DNA from: Bacillota bacterium
GTDB lineage: Bacteria; Bacillota_I; Bacilli_A; Acholeplasmatales; Acholeplasmataceae
Direction of reading: 5' to 3'
NCBI GenBank assembly: GCA_023431045.1
Contig: JAEYXZ010000128.1
Coordinates: forward strand, 1-17,684
Length of the DNA stretch: 17,684 nucleotides
Part shown: in pieces, positions 6,489 to 13,790 of the stretch
Layout of the letters: each line of letters starts with the position of its first letter
Position numbering within the stretch: the stretch's first letter is position 1
Notes under the pieces: generated by a model
What the model was told of the DNA's origin: nothing
Databases searched by the model: none
The model's input: only the letters and a program-made list of their open reading frames with translations
Made by a program: the position numbers and the translations under genes

Positions 6489-7312
6489 TGGCATACACAT
6501 TTAAATTATCAAATGGTCGAACAACAACAAGACCGACCAACTTAACATGGATTCCATTTTTAGTCATCATTGCCTTATTCGTTGGTGCAATGTTTTTCAT
6601 TCCGATTCGCTGGAATTCGATTAAGATTGGAGAATTCTTTGTCTTAATTGAACAAATGTTTACCCCACAAAGTGGTCGCACTTGGGGTGAATATTTTAGT
6701 GCGGCTCCACAATTTTTTGAACCCATGTTAGATACGATAAAGATGGCTTTTGGAGGAACAATCATTGGGTCACTCTTAGCGGTTCCTTTTGCCGTATTAT
6801 CATCAAAGAATATTGTTAAGAAAGCATGGATTTATCAATCTGTTCGATTCGTCATGTCAATCATTAGAACCATTCCAACCCTTGTTCTAGCAGTGATTGC
6901 AACCATGATGGTTGGTACTGGTGTTTTATCTGGGATTATCGCGATTACACTCTTTACCTTTGGTATTATGATGAAGATGCTATTTGAATCGATTGAAACA
7001 GTTGATATGGGACCATATGAAGCACTAGAATCAACTGGTGGAAATATGTTTAAGAGCTTATGGTTTGCAGTAAAACCACAAGTCACACCGATTTATCTAT
7101 CCTATGTCATCTACATCTTTGAAATCAATATTCGTGCCAGTGCCATTCTAGGTTATGTTGGTGCTGGTGGGATTGGGATGGAACTTAATGAATATATGTC
7201 ATCCTATAATCAGTACCAAAGAGATCGTGCTGGTTTAATCATCTTAATGTTACTTGTTGTAGTCCTTGCGATTCAATTTATTTCAACTTATCTACGGAGA
7301 AAACTCCAATGA
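6488..7312 (+). CDS. PhnE-type ABC transporter permease, first subunit
   Basis: Inner-membrane permease, 274 residues with about six hydrophobic segments. The cytoplasmic coupling loop (EAA-like) reads GPYEALESTGGNMF, followed by LWFAVKPQVTPIYLSYVIY and then the PhnE-typical FEINIRASAILGYVGAGGIG. These match the phosphonate-type permease family (binding-protein-dependent transport system inner membrane component). Its ATG overlaps the ATPase stop by one base, and its TGA stop overlaps the start of the second permease, so the three genes are tightly coupled. Two different PhnE-like subunits would form a heterodimeric channel; substrate is unknown for the reasons given for the binding protein. 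Confidence 0.9.
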   Translation: MAYTFKLSNGRTTTRPTNLTWIPFLVIIALFVGAMFFIPIRWNSIKIGEFFVLIEQMFTPQSGRTWGEYFSAAPQFFEPMLDTIKMAFGGTIIGSLLAVPFAVLSSKNIVKKAWIYQSVRFVMSIIRTIPTLVLAVIATMMVGTGVLSGIIAITLFTFGIMMKMLFESIETVDMGPYEALESTGGNMFKSLWFAVKPQVTPIYLSYVIYIFEINIRASAILGYVGAGGIGMELNEYMSSYNQYQRDRAGLIILMLLVVVLAIQFISTYLRRKLQ

Positions 7313-8136
7313 TGCTAACAAGAAAAGATCGAATCGATCAAGCCATCAAAACTCAACCAAAAGTTTGGATTGTTAATCTTATTGTTACTGCAGTAATTCT
7401 ACTTGCCGTCTTTTATTCGCTTGCTGACTCCAAGATTAACTGGGTTCGAATTGGGAATTTAGGTGAATCCTTTAGTCGAATGATTTCAGGGTTCTTAAAA
7501 CCGGATACTGACTTTTTAGTGGGAACCGGTATTTATGATTTTGATGAAGGTGTTATTTACTTAAGTATTGAAACACTAGCGATTGCTTATGTTGGAACCT
7601 TGATAGGTGGAATTCTTGCAATCCCTGTTGGTGTCTTAGCTGCGAAAAACATTACCGGTAAGTTCTCGAAGATTGCAGAAACAATCTTAATCATCATTCG
7701 GACTTTCCCTGAGATCCTACTTGCTTTAATGCTTGTTAAATCGGTTGGTCTTGGACCACTAGCTGGGGTTTTAACAATTGGTGTTCACTCGGTTGGTATG
7801 ATGGGTAAACTCGTCTCTGAATCAATTGAAAACATGGATAAAGGACCGATTGAAGCACTTGATGCATGTGGTGCAGGCGTTTGGGCTAAATTACGATATG
7901 CAGTGCTCCCTCAGGTTGTTGCTGATTTTATTTCAATTGGACTTTATCGTTTTGATATTAACGTTAGAAGTGCATCCGTTTTAGGTTTAGTTTCTGCTGG
8001 TGGTATTGGTGCAATGTTAATCTTCACCTCAAGTGAACAAAACTGGGCTGGACTATCTAGTATTATGATTGCTGTTGTTATTATGGTTTTAGGGGTTGAA
8101 ATCATCTCCTCTAAATTAAGAAATAAACTCATCTAA
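7309..8136 (+). CDS. PhnE-type ABC transporter permease, second subunit
   Basis: Second membrane subunit, 275 residues. It has the same layout as its neighbour: a first helix near residues 18-40, a five-helix core, the coupling loop GPIEALDACGAGVW, LRYAVLPQVVADFISIGLYRF and DINVRSASVLGLVSAGGIGA. It is closer to the textbook PhnE sequence than the first subunit. It begins ATGATG at the stop of the first permease; either ATG (7309 or 7312) could be used and both overlap that stop. The paired permeases probably arose by duplication. Confidence 0.9.
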   Translation: MMLTRKDRIDQAIKTQPKVWIVNLIVTAVILLAVFYSLADSKINWVRIGNLGESFSRMISGFLKPDTDFLVGTGIYDFDEGVIYLSIETLAIAYVGTLIGGILAIPVGVLAAKNITGKFSKIAETILIIIRTFPEILLALMLVKSVGLGPLAGVLTIGVHSVGMMGKLVSESIENMDKGPIEALDACGAGVWAKLRYAVLPQVVADFISIGLYRFDINVRSASVLGLVSAGGIGAMLIFTSSEQNWAGLSSIMIAVVIMVLGVEIISSKLRNKLI

Positions 8137-8155
8137 GTTCATTAAACATCTAAAC

Positions 8156-8190
8156 CATAAATCTCATCTTTAAAACGGATGAGATTTATG
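8156..8190. other. Perfect hairpin after the transporter genes
   Basis: CATAAATCTCATC (8156-8168) and GATGAGATTTATG (8178-8190) form a 13-bp perfect stem with a 9-base loop, 20 bases past the permease stop. No T-run follows, so it may be an mRNA 3'-end stabiliser or a weak terminator rather than a standard one. Confidence 0.6.
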
Positions 8191-8213
8191 ACTCTAAAAA
8201 GACTAAAATTAGA

Positions 8214-8219
8214 TATAAT
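8214..8219 (+). promoter_or_regulatory. Likely -10 element for the OYE-ald genes
   Basis: A perfect TATAAT 26 bases before the gene start. No good -35 hexamer is seen at 16-18 bases, so the promoter is only partly supported. Confidence 0.5.
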
Positions 8220-8245
8220 AAAGGTAATGAAGGGATGTCGATACC

Positions 8246-9238
8246 ATGTTACTTGAACCAATCAAGATTAAGGAAACCACATTTAAAAATCGAGTGGTTA
8301 TGCCACCAATGTGTATGTATTCTGTCTTTAAACAAGATGGTTTTTTAACAGACTTTCATTTTGCTCATTATATAAACCGTGCACTTGGTGGGGTTGGATA
8401 CATCATTATTGAATCTACTGCGATTGTTCCAGAGGGCAGAATTAGTTTAGAAGACTTAGGCATTTGGAGCGATGAGCATGTTAATGGCTTTAAACGCCTC
8501 GTTGATGATCTTCATCAATATGGAGCTAAAGTTGCACTACAAATCAATCATGCGGGTCGTAAGAGTCGCGTGATGCCTAATGTATCAGCTTCCGCGATTC
8601 CATTTAGTGATCAATTTTTAACCCCTAAAGCATTATCAGTTTCAGAAATTAAAGATATTGTTAAAATGTTTGGTGAAGCAGCAAGAAGAGCGAATGACGC
8701 AGGTTTTGATGGGCTAGAGATTCATGGTGCACATGGTTATTTAATTAACCAATTCATGTCTCCACTTGTTAATGAAAGAGAAGATGAGTATCAGGATGGT
8801 GCAGTCTTCTTAAAAGAAATCATTGAAGAAGTAAAAAAATACTGGCCAAAAGATAAGATTTTACAGCTAAGAATTACTGCCTATGAATATTCAGATGAAG
8901 GATTAACCCCGTATGATTGGGCAGGAGTACTCAATCAATTCAAGGATGATATTGATTTAGTCCACGTTTCAAGTGGTGGAACCATTCCAGTTCAAGTCAA
9001 TGACTATCCAGGATATCAAGTATCCTATAGTGCAATCATCAAAGAAGAAACAGGATTAAAAACCATTGCTGGTGGATTAATTGATCAAATTGATTTTGCA
9101 GAAGAAACATTAAAGAATGGTGAAGCAGATTTAATCTTCTTTGGTCGAAAACTACTACGTGATCCATACTTCTTATTAAATGAAACAAAAATCGAATGGC
9201 CGAAACAATACTTAAGAGCTAAACTAAAGAAAGATTAA
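8246..9238 (+). CDS. Old Yellow Enzyme-family NAD(P)H:flavin oxidoreductase (YqjM type)
   Basis: Soluble FMN-dependent TIM-barrel ene-reductase that reduces activated C=C bonds using NAD(P)H. Its 330 residues agree with the YqjM (thermophilic-like OYE) class. Class-defining residues are present: Cys23 and Tyr25 in MPPMCMYS (YqjM C26/Y28) and the substrate-binding pair H160/H163 in EIHGAHGYL (YqjM H164/H167). QINHAGRKS and the C-terminal phosphate-binding FFGRKLLRDP also fit. There is no iron-sulphur or second flavin domain, so it is not a 2,4-dienoyl-CoA reductase. The start follows AAGGGA by about 10 bases. Physiological substrate is unknown. The alanine dehydrogenase gene follows after 18 bases and is probably co-transcribed. 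Confidence 0.92.
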   Translation: MLLEPIKIKETTFKNRVVMPPMCMYSVFKQDGFLTDFHFAHYINRALGGVGYIIIESTAIVPEGRISLEDLGIWSDEHVNGFKRLVDDLHQYGAKVALQINHAGRKSRVMPNVSASAIPFSDQFLTPKALSVSEIKDIVKMFGEAARRANDAGFDGLEIHGAHGYLINQFMSPLVNEREDEYQDGAVFLKEIIEEVKKYWPKDKILQLRITAYEYSDEGLTPYDWAGVLNQFKDDIDLVHVSSGGTIPVQVNDYPGYQVSYSAIIKEETGLKTIAGGLIDQIDFAEETLKNGEADLIFFGRKLLRDPYFLLNETKIEWPKQYLRAKLKKD

Positions 9239-9256
9239 TAGAGGATAAATATCGAT

Positions 9257-10354
9257 ATGATTATCGGTTGTGTAAAAGAAATCAAACCCAATGAATTCCG
9301 CGTCGGTTTAACACCGTATGCAGTGAAGTCTTACGTTTCAAATGGTCACATCGTTTATATGGAAAAAGATGCAGGAGTTGGTGCAGGATTCACGAATGAG
9401 GCATATATTGAAGCTGGTGCTAGAATCTTAAATCGCTCAGAAGACATTTGGAAAGGTTCTCAAATGATTGTTAAGGTTAAAGAACCACTAGTCTCTGAGT
9501 ATCAATATTTTAGAAAAGGGTTAATCATCTATACCTATCTTCACCTTGCTGCAGATGAGGCTTTAACCAAAGCTTTAATCGAAAAAGAAGTAAACGCGAT
9601 AGCTTATGAAACAATCAAAGATGATAGTGGACTTCCTTGTTTAAGACCAATGAGTGAAGTCGCAGGTAAACTTTCTGTTTTAGAAGGAGCAAGAGTCTTA
9701 TTTAAACATAATGGAGGAGAGGGCTTACTAGTGACTGGTGTCACTGGTGTCCCACCTGCAAATGTCGTGATCATTGGTGCGGGTGTTGTTGGTAGAAATG
9801 CACTGAGTGTTGCTTATGGATTAAACGCCAATGTGACCATGATCGATATTAATTTAAATACGTTAATTTCTTTAACCTATGATTATCCAAAGATTAAAAC
9901 TTTGGTATCTACTGAAGAAAATATTAAAACAGCTCTTAAAGATGCTGATATTGTTGTTAGTGGTGTTTTATTACCGGGTGCTAAAGCTCCAAAACTCATT
10001 AAAAGAAGTTATTACCCACTGATGAAAAAAGGTGCGGTAATCGTTGATGTAGCAATCGATCAAGGTGGTTCAACCGAAGTCTCAAAACCAACCACACATA
10101 CCAATCCAACCTTTGAAGTGGATGGCATCATTCACTATTGTGTTGCAAATATGCCTGGTGCAGTACCTAAAACATCAACGATAGCACTCAATCATGCAAC
10201 GTTAAAATATGGACTCTTAATTGCTAATTTAGGCTTAGAAAAATCTTTAAGAGAACATGACGATCTTAAACAAGGATTAAACACTTATTTAGGTCATTGT
10301 ACCTATAAAGGTGTTGCTGATGCATTTAATCTAACATGCAGTGAATTTGAATAA
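9257..10354 (+). CDS. ald: Alanine dehydrogenase
   Basis: Catalyses L-alanine + NAD+ + H2O to pyruvate + NH3 + NADH, and the reverse. The 365-residue length fits. Residues matching known catalytic and binding positions are R15 (EFRVGLTP), K75 (VKVKEP), H96 (TYLHLAAD), D268 (VAIDQGG) and N298 (NMPGAVPKTS). The Rossmann NAD-binding loop is GAGVVG at 174-179, with D at the end of the following strand (MIDIN), suggesting NAD specificity. AGAGGA lies 11 bases before the ATG, a rather long spacing. It sits directly behind the OYE gene with no terminator between them. It is unlikely to be a lysine-forming saccharopine dehydrogenase or transhydrogenase alpha subunit, given the NMPGAVP motif and length. 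Confidence 0.93.
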   Translation: MIIGCVKEIKPNEFRVGLTPYAVKSYVSNGHIVYMEKDAGVGAGFTNEAYIEAGARILNRSEDIWKGSQMIVKVKEPLVSEYQYFRKGLIIYTYLHLAADEALTKALIEKEVNAIAYETIKDDSGLPCLRPMSEVAGKLSVLEGARVLFKHNGGEGLLVTGVTGVPPANVVIIGAGVVGRNALSVAYGLNANVTMIDINLNTLISLTYDYPKIKTLVSTEENIKTALKDADIVVSGVLLPGAKAPKLIKRSYYPLMKKGAVIVDVAIDQGGSTEVSKPTTHTNPTFEVDGIIHYCVANMPGAVPKTSTIALNHATLKYGLLIANLGLEKSLREHDDLKQGLNTYLGHCTYKGVADAFNLTCSEFE

Positions 10355-10364
10355 TATCCATGTA

Positions 10365-10402
10365 AAAAAAGTACTCCAAACATAGATTTGAAGTACTTTT
10401 TT
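10365..10402. terminator. Bidirectional terminator between ald and the DeoR-family gene
   Basis: An 11-bp stem (AAAAAAGTACT, 10365-10375, with AGTACTTTTTT, 10392-10402) is extended by CAAA/TTTG pairing inside the loop. T-runs on both strands allow it to serve both converging genes. Confidence 0.85.
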
Positions 10403-10413
10403 AATGATTGTTA

Positions 10414-11172
10414 TTAAGGGTATAAGCATTTTATTCTTAAGGAGTCAAATAACTCCAAATATTTCTTAGGGGGTTCTTGATCGGTAATAATGACATGAAT
10501 GTTTTGTATTTCACATGTTTTTGCTGTATAAGTGTGATCAAATTTAGTGTGATCAATCAATAAAACATGAAACTCTGAATTTGTTAACATTTTTTGTTTT
10601 GCTAAAGATTGTTCGATATTGATTTCGGTTAAACCACCGGATATGGAGAGTCCGGAGCATGAAAAAATAAAGGTATTGCAATAATAGTTATCAATTTGAT
10701 TAATCGTGCCGGAACCAAGTGTTGAATTGGTTCTGGTACTCACCTGACCGCCAATCAGGAGCACATTGTTGTTGATGGAGGATAACAAGAGGGCGTTATT
10801 AATACCATTGGTAATAGCAGTAATGTTTTTATACAATGAAAGCAGCGGAATCATTTGACCAACAGTTGTGCTGGAATCAAAAAAATAAGATGAACCGTTT
10901 TTAATAAAACCAAGAGCGATATTGGCAATAGATCTTTTTTCTTTAACCAACAACTGCTCACGAAGTACAATCGATTGTTCGCTTGATGAAGATTCAATCG
11001 CCATGGCACCACCTCTTGTGCGAGTGAGTAAGCCGTTTTTCTCTAAATCCGCTAAATCACGTCTAATGGTTGCTTCACTAATATACAATTTTGTTCTTAA
11101 GTCTTTGGAACTTAAAAACTTTTTTTGATTGACTAAATCGATGATTTTTTGATGACGTTCTCCGATGAGCAT
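10414..11172 (-). CDS. DeoR-family transcriptional repressor of the sugar operon
   Basis: A 252-residue DeoR/GlpR-type regulator. Residues 5-57 are the DNA-binding domain (RHQKIIDLV, then KDLRTKLYISEATIRRDL and the LTRTRGGAM wing). The rest is the DeoRC sensor fold, with DSSTTVGQM, AITNGINNALLL and NNNVLLIGGQV. Family members usually bind a phosphorylated sugar intermediate and then release DNA. The start at 11172 is chosen because AGGGAGA (complement of 11179-11185) precedes it and translation begins MLIGERHQ; the frame is open to 11253 but that part has no ribosome binding site and runs through the promoter. Divergent placement and the three operator-like elements between suggest it represses the sugar operon and itself; the inducer cannot be told. 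Confidence 0.9.
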   Translation of the reverse strand: MLIGERHQKIIDLVNQKKFLSSKDLRTKLYISEATIRRDLADLEKNGLLTRTRGGAMAIESSSSEQSIVLREQLLVKEKRSIANIALGFIKNGSSYFFDSSTTVGQMIPLLSLYKNITAITNGINNALLLSSINNNVLLIGGQVSTRTNSTLGSGTINQIDNYYCNTFIFSCSGLSISGGLTEINIEQSLAKQKMLTNSEFHVLLIDHTKFDHTYTAKTCEIQNIHVIITDQEPPKKYLELFDSLRIKCLYP

Positions 11173-11183
11173 TGCAGTCTCCC

Positions 11184-11211
11184 TATGAGCGAAAAAGAAT
11201 GAATATGAGCG
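11184..11211. repeat. Direct repeat TATGAGCG x2, candidate DeoR-type operators
   Basis: TATGAGCG occurs at 11184-11191 and 11204-11211, exactly 20 bp (about two helical turns) apart. In the regulator gene's direction the second copy touches its -10 element and start site, and the first its ribosome binding site. This placement fits autorepression. Confidence 0.55.
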
Positions 11212-11212
11212 T

Positions 11213-11241
11213 ATTATACAATTAAAAGGATTAAAAATCAA
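11213..11241 (-). promoter_or_regulatory. Promoter of the DeoR-family gene
   Basis: On the - strand, TTGATT (complement of 11236-11241) and a perfect TATAAT (complement of 11213-11218) are 17 bases apart. The start would fall near 11206, at the second TATGAGCG copy. Confidence 0.72.
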
Positions 11242-11256
11242 TAATCCCGTCATTTA

Positions 11257-11286
11257 TTGACAAGTGCGTTCATTAGATGCTATATT
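11257..11286 (+). promoter_or_regulatory. Promoter of the sugar operon
   Basis: A perfect -35 TTGACA (11257-11262) and TATATT (11281-11286), with an extended TGC (11278-11280), are separated by 18 bases. The start would be near 11293. Confidence 0.75.
11267..11274 (+). promoter_or_regulatory. Third CGYTCAT element, inside the sugar operon promoter
   Basis: CGTTCATT matches the complement of TATGAGCG (CGCTCATA) at 6 of 8 positions and lies between the -35 and -10 of the sugar promoter, where a bound repressor would block RNA polymerase. Confidence 0.4.
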
Positions 11287-11335
11287 GAAGGCACAGCATG
11301 ATTTCGATTTAAAGAGCAAAAATGGAGATATAAAA

Positions 11336-12802
11336 ATGAACTTTCTAGGCGTTGATGTCGGATCAACAAATATCAAGTGTCAAGTGATGGATGAAAAGGG
11401 TGTTGTACTTTTTGAGCACAGCAATCATTTTGATATGCTTCAAATCGGATTATATGAATATGTGGATATTGTCAATATTTATGATGCATTTGAAACAATG
11501 GTGATGGAAGCAACAAGAAAATTCCAAATTGATTCGATTTGCATATCATCATTTGGTGAATCTTTTGTGCTTTTAGATCATAATGATCAGATTTTGGTGC
11601 ATCCCATGATCTATACAGATTCGCGAGGGCATGAGGAGTTAAATGAGATTATCACCGATTATTCAAAAGCTGAAATCTTTAGCATCACGGGATCAATGCC
11701 ACAAGGTTTTTTCTCGCTGTATCGGTTGCTATGGATTAGAAAGCATATGAGTAATGAATACAAAAGAGCTAGAAAATTCATGCAGATTGCCGATTATTTC
11801 AACTACCGCTTAACCGACCGTCATGTGACTGACTATTCTTTGGCGGCTCGAAGCGGTTTGTTCGATGTTAATATCAAACAGTTTTCAAAATCAATGACAG
11901 ATCGTTTATCAATCAGTTTTTCGCTTTTTCCAAAACCGCTGAAGACGGGTGAAATCATCGGAAAGGTTTCCTCATCTTTTGCGAAAAGATGTGGCATAAA
12001 ACCATCCTGTCAAGTCGTTATTGGCGGACATGATCAAGTCATGACTGCGATTGGTGCTGGAGTGACGGAAAGTCATATGGGGATTGACGGCATGGGTACT
12101 GTGGAATGCATTACTGCAATTTATGATCAAAAAAGTGAAAACTTGGAAATGGGCGGTTTTGGATACACACAGGTGCCGTTTTTTGATAAGTTTTGCACCT
12201 ATCTACTTAATTTCACTGGGGGATCAGTCATTGAGTGGGCACAAAAAAACATTTTTCAAAACCAACTGAGCAAACAACAGATGGAAGAGAAAACCATTCT
12301 TGAAACATCATCGGGTCCTTCTGATGTTCTGACCCTACCATACTTTATGGGAGCGGCAACACCAAGACAAGATCATGATATCAGAGGCAGTTTGATTCAT
12401 ATCAGTTTGAATACGAAATCCACCGATTTATACAAATCATTGTTAGAAGGACTGACATATGAGATGAGATATAATCTTGAAACCGTTGATCGATTCAGTA
12501 TTCATCTTGATAAGATTATTGTTTCAGGAGGCGGCTCCGCATCTTGGTTGTGGCTACATATTAAAGCGAATGTTTTCAATCAAGCTATTTATCCGCTTAA
12601 GAGTAAAGAAGGTGGTATCACCGGTGCAGTAATGCTTCAGGCTGTGGCACTAAAAAAGGTGAAGGATTTAAACGAAGCAGCGTTGCAGTTTGTACGGTAT
12701 AAAGAACCGATTAAACCACAACCAGAACTTGTTTTAGCGTATGAAAAGAAGTATCAAAAATACCGAGAACTCTACGATGCAGTTAAAAAATTCAGTCAGT
12801 GA
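11336..12802 (+). CDS. FGGY-family carbohydrate kinase (xylulokinase/ribulokinase type, sugar unassigned)
   Basis: ATP-dependent sugar kinase, 488 residues. The N-terminal half has the phosphate-binding DVGSTNIK loop at 7-14, SSFGES, and GGHDQVMTAIGAG with D233 as the likely catalytic base. The C-terminal half has the FGGY ATP-binding features LLEGLTYEMRYNLE and VSGGGSASWLWLHIKANVF. The start at 11336 follows GGAGA (11324-11328) by 7 bases; the frame runs up to a GTG at 11264, but that would put the start inside the promoter. Next to an AraA-family isomerase, an L-ribulose (pentulose) kinase role is plausible, yet it is shorter than classical AraB (about 560 residues) and closer in length to XylB-type enzymes. 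Substrate cannot be called. Confidence 0.88.
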   Translation: MNFLGVDVGSTNIKCQVMDEKGVVLFEHSNHFDMLQIGLYEYVDIVNIYDAFETMVMEATRKFQIDSICISSFGESFVLLDHNDQILVHPMIYTDSRGHEELNEIITDYSKAEIFSITGSMPQGFFSLYRLLWIRKHMSNEYKRARKFMQIADYFNYRLTDRHVTDYSLAARSGLFDVNIKQFSKSMTDRLSISFSLFPKPLKTGEIIGKVSSSFAKRCGIKPSCQVVIGGHDQVMTAIGAGVTESHMGIDGMGTVECITAIYDQKSENLEMGGFGYTQVPFFDKFCTYLLNFTGGSVIEWAQKNIFQNQLSKQQMEEKTILETSSGPSDVLTLPYFMGAATPRQDHDIRGSLIHISLNTKSTDLYKSLLEGLTYEMRYNLETVDRFSIHLDKIIVSGGGSASWLWLHIKANVFNQAIYPLKSKEGGITGAVMLQAVALKKVKDLNEAALQFVRYKEPIKPQPELVLAYEKKYQKYRELYDAVKKFSQ

Positions 12803-12818
12803 AAAATGGAGAAATCAT

Positions 12819-13790
12819 ATGAATCATCATCAATATTTGGTTGATTTAAATATTCTATGCGGTGCTGAAAGATTAATTCTTGCTGAAGGCAAAGGCAAAG
12901 GTATGTCCTTAATTAGAATGTTTAATGGTGTATTTAACTTAATGGTTTCGGTTGATCGATGTCTGGATATTTATCGTGCTGATTATCGCGGAAAGAATAT
13001 CGCATTTATAAGTAAAAACGGTATGGTGAATGCGAATTTATCATCGCTTGAACTCCGGTTTGTCCATACGTTTGGTGGGGGATTGCTTTACACTTGTGGA
13101 CTGGATAACATTGGTGCTCCACGGGACGGGTTTACTCAGCATGGCAGCATTTCCTATATTCCAGCTGAAAATGTTCACATTATTTATGGTACCGAATATG
13201 AAAAGCACTACGTTGAAGTGAGCGGTGATATGAAACATACGGCGTTGTTTGGCAGTCATTTGATTCTTAGAAGATCAATTCGACTTTATGATAATGAACC
13301 GAAAATTCATATCAAAGACGATATCATCAACCAAAATGATCGAATTGATCAATACATGTTGCTATATCATTTCAATTTGGGTTATCCGTTCATCAATGAG
13401 CATACGACACTTCAAATCAGTGATGTCTTGGAAACGCTGATTCATCAATATGAATCCAATCGAAAATACACCGATTTCAGACGATTAGAAAAACCGAATA
13501 CTCATCAAAATGAAGAAGTATTTATCCACAAGATGGCGATGAAGAAAGCACAAATTCTGGTTGATAATACAAAAGAAATGGCATCACTCACATATGAAAC
13601 AACCAGATTGTCTCATCTGGTGCAATGGAAAAGCATGATCAAAGGTGATTATGCACTAGGCATTGAACCGGCAACCACTGATTTAGGCAATCGACAATAC
13701 ACAGAGATTGAACCGTTTGATCATCATGAATTCAAACTTGAATTTGGAATTATCGAGCATCATCACAAAAAAGGAGAAGAAAATGAGTAA
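12819..13790 (+). CDS. DUF4432 family, galactose-mutarotase-like protein
   Basis: A 323-residue protein resembling the DUF4432 members of the galactose mutarotase/aldose-1-epimerase superfamily (beta-sandwich fold). Recognisable pieces are LMVSVDRCLDIYRADYRGKN, FVHTFGGGLLYTCGLDNIG, TQHGSISYIPAE, YHFNLGYPFI and the end LGIEPATTD. Superfamily members interconvert sugar anomers or bind sugars; in a catabolic operon this one may supply the anomer used by the neighbouring isomerase. That role is inferred from context. The start at 12819 follows GGAG by 7 bases; the frame is open to 12741 but that part lies inside the kinase gene. The last codons overlap the next ATG by 8 bases (ATGAGTAA), indicating coupling to the isomerase. 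Confidence is higher for the family than for a reaction. Confidence 0.78.
   Translation: MNHHQYLVDLNILCGAERLILAEGKGKGMSLIRMFNGVFNLMVSVDRCLDIYRADYRGKNIAFISKNGMVNANLSSLELRFVHTFGGGLLYTCGLDNIGAPRDGFTQHGSISYIPAENVHIIYGTEYEKHYVEVSGDMKHTALFGSHLILRRSIRLYDNEPKIHIKDDIINQNDRIDQYMLLYHFNLGYPFINEHTTLQISDVLETLIHQYESNRKYTDFRRLEKPNTHQNEEVFIHKMAMKKAQILVDNTKEMASLTYETTRLSHLVQWKSMIKGDYALGIEPATTDLGNRQYTEIEPFDHHEFKLEFGIIEHHHKKGEENE

Noticed and set aside
4274..8136. Phosphonate utilisation operon
   Set aside because: No C-P lyase, phosphonatase, transaminase or phosphite dehydrogenase gene is present, and the riboswitch points to purines.
8156..8190. Standard intrinsic terminator after the second permease gene
   Set aside because: The 13-bp hairpin is perfect but no T-run follows on either strand, so it is listed only as a hairpin.
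11173..11253. Longer DeoR-family protein starting at 11253 on the - strand
   Set aside because: The extra 27 residues have no ribosome binding site and run through the gene's own promoter; the start at 11172 has AGGGAGA and begins the known fold.
11264..11335. FGGY kinase start at GTG 11264
   Set aside because: It lies between the -35 and -10 of the operon promoter, so it would not be transcribed; ATG 11336 has a good ribosome binding site and begins the sugar-kinase fold.
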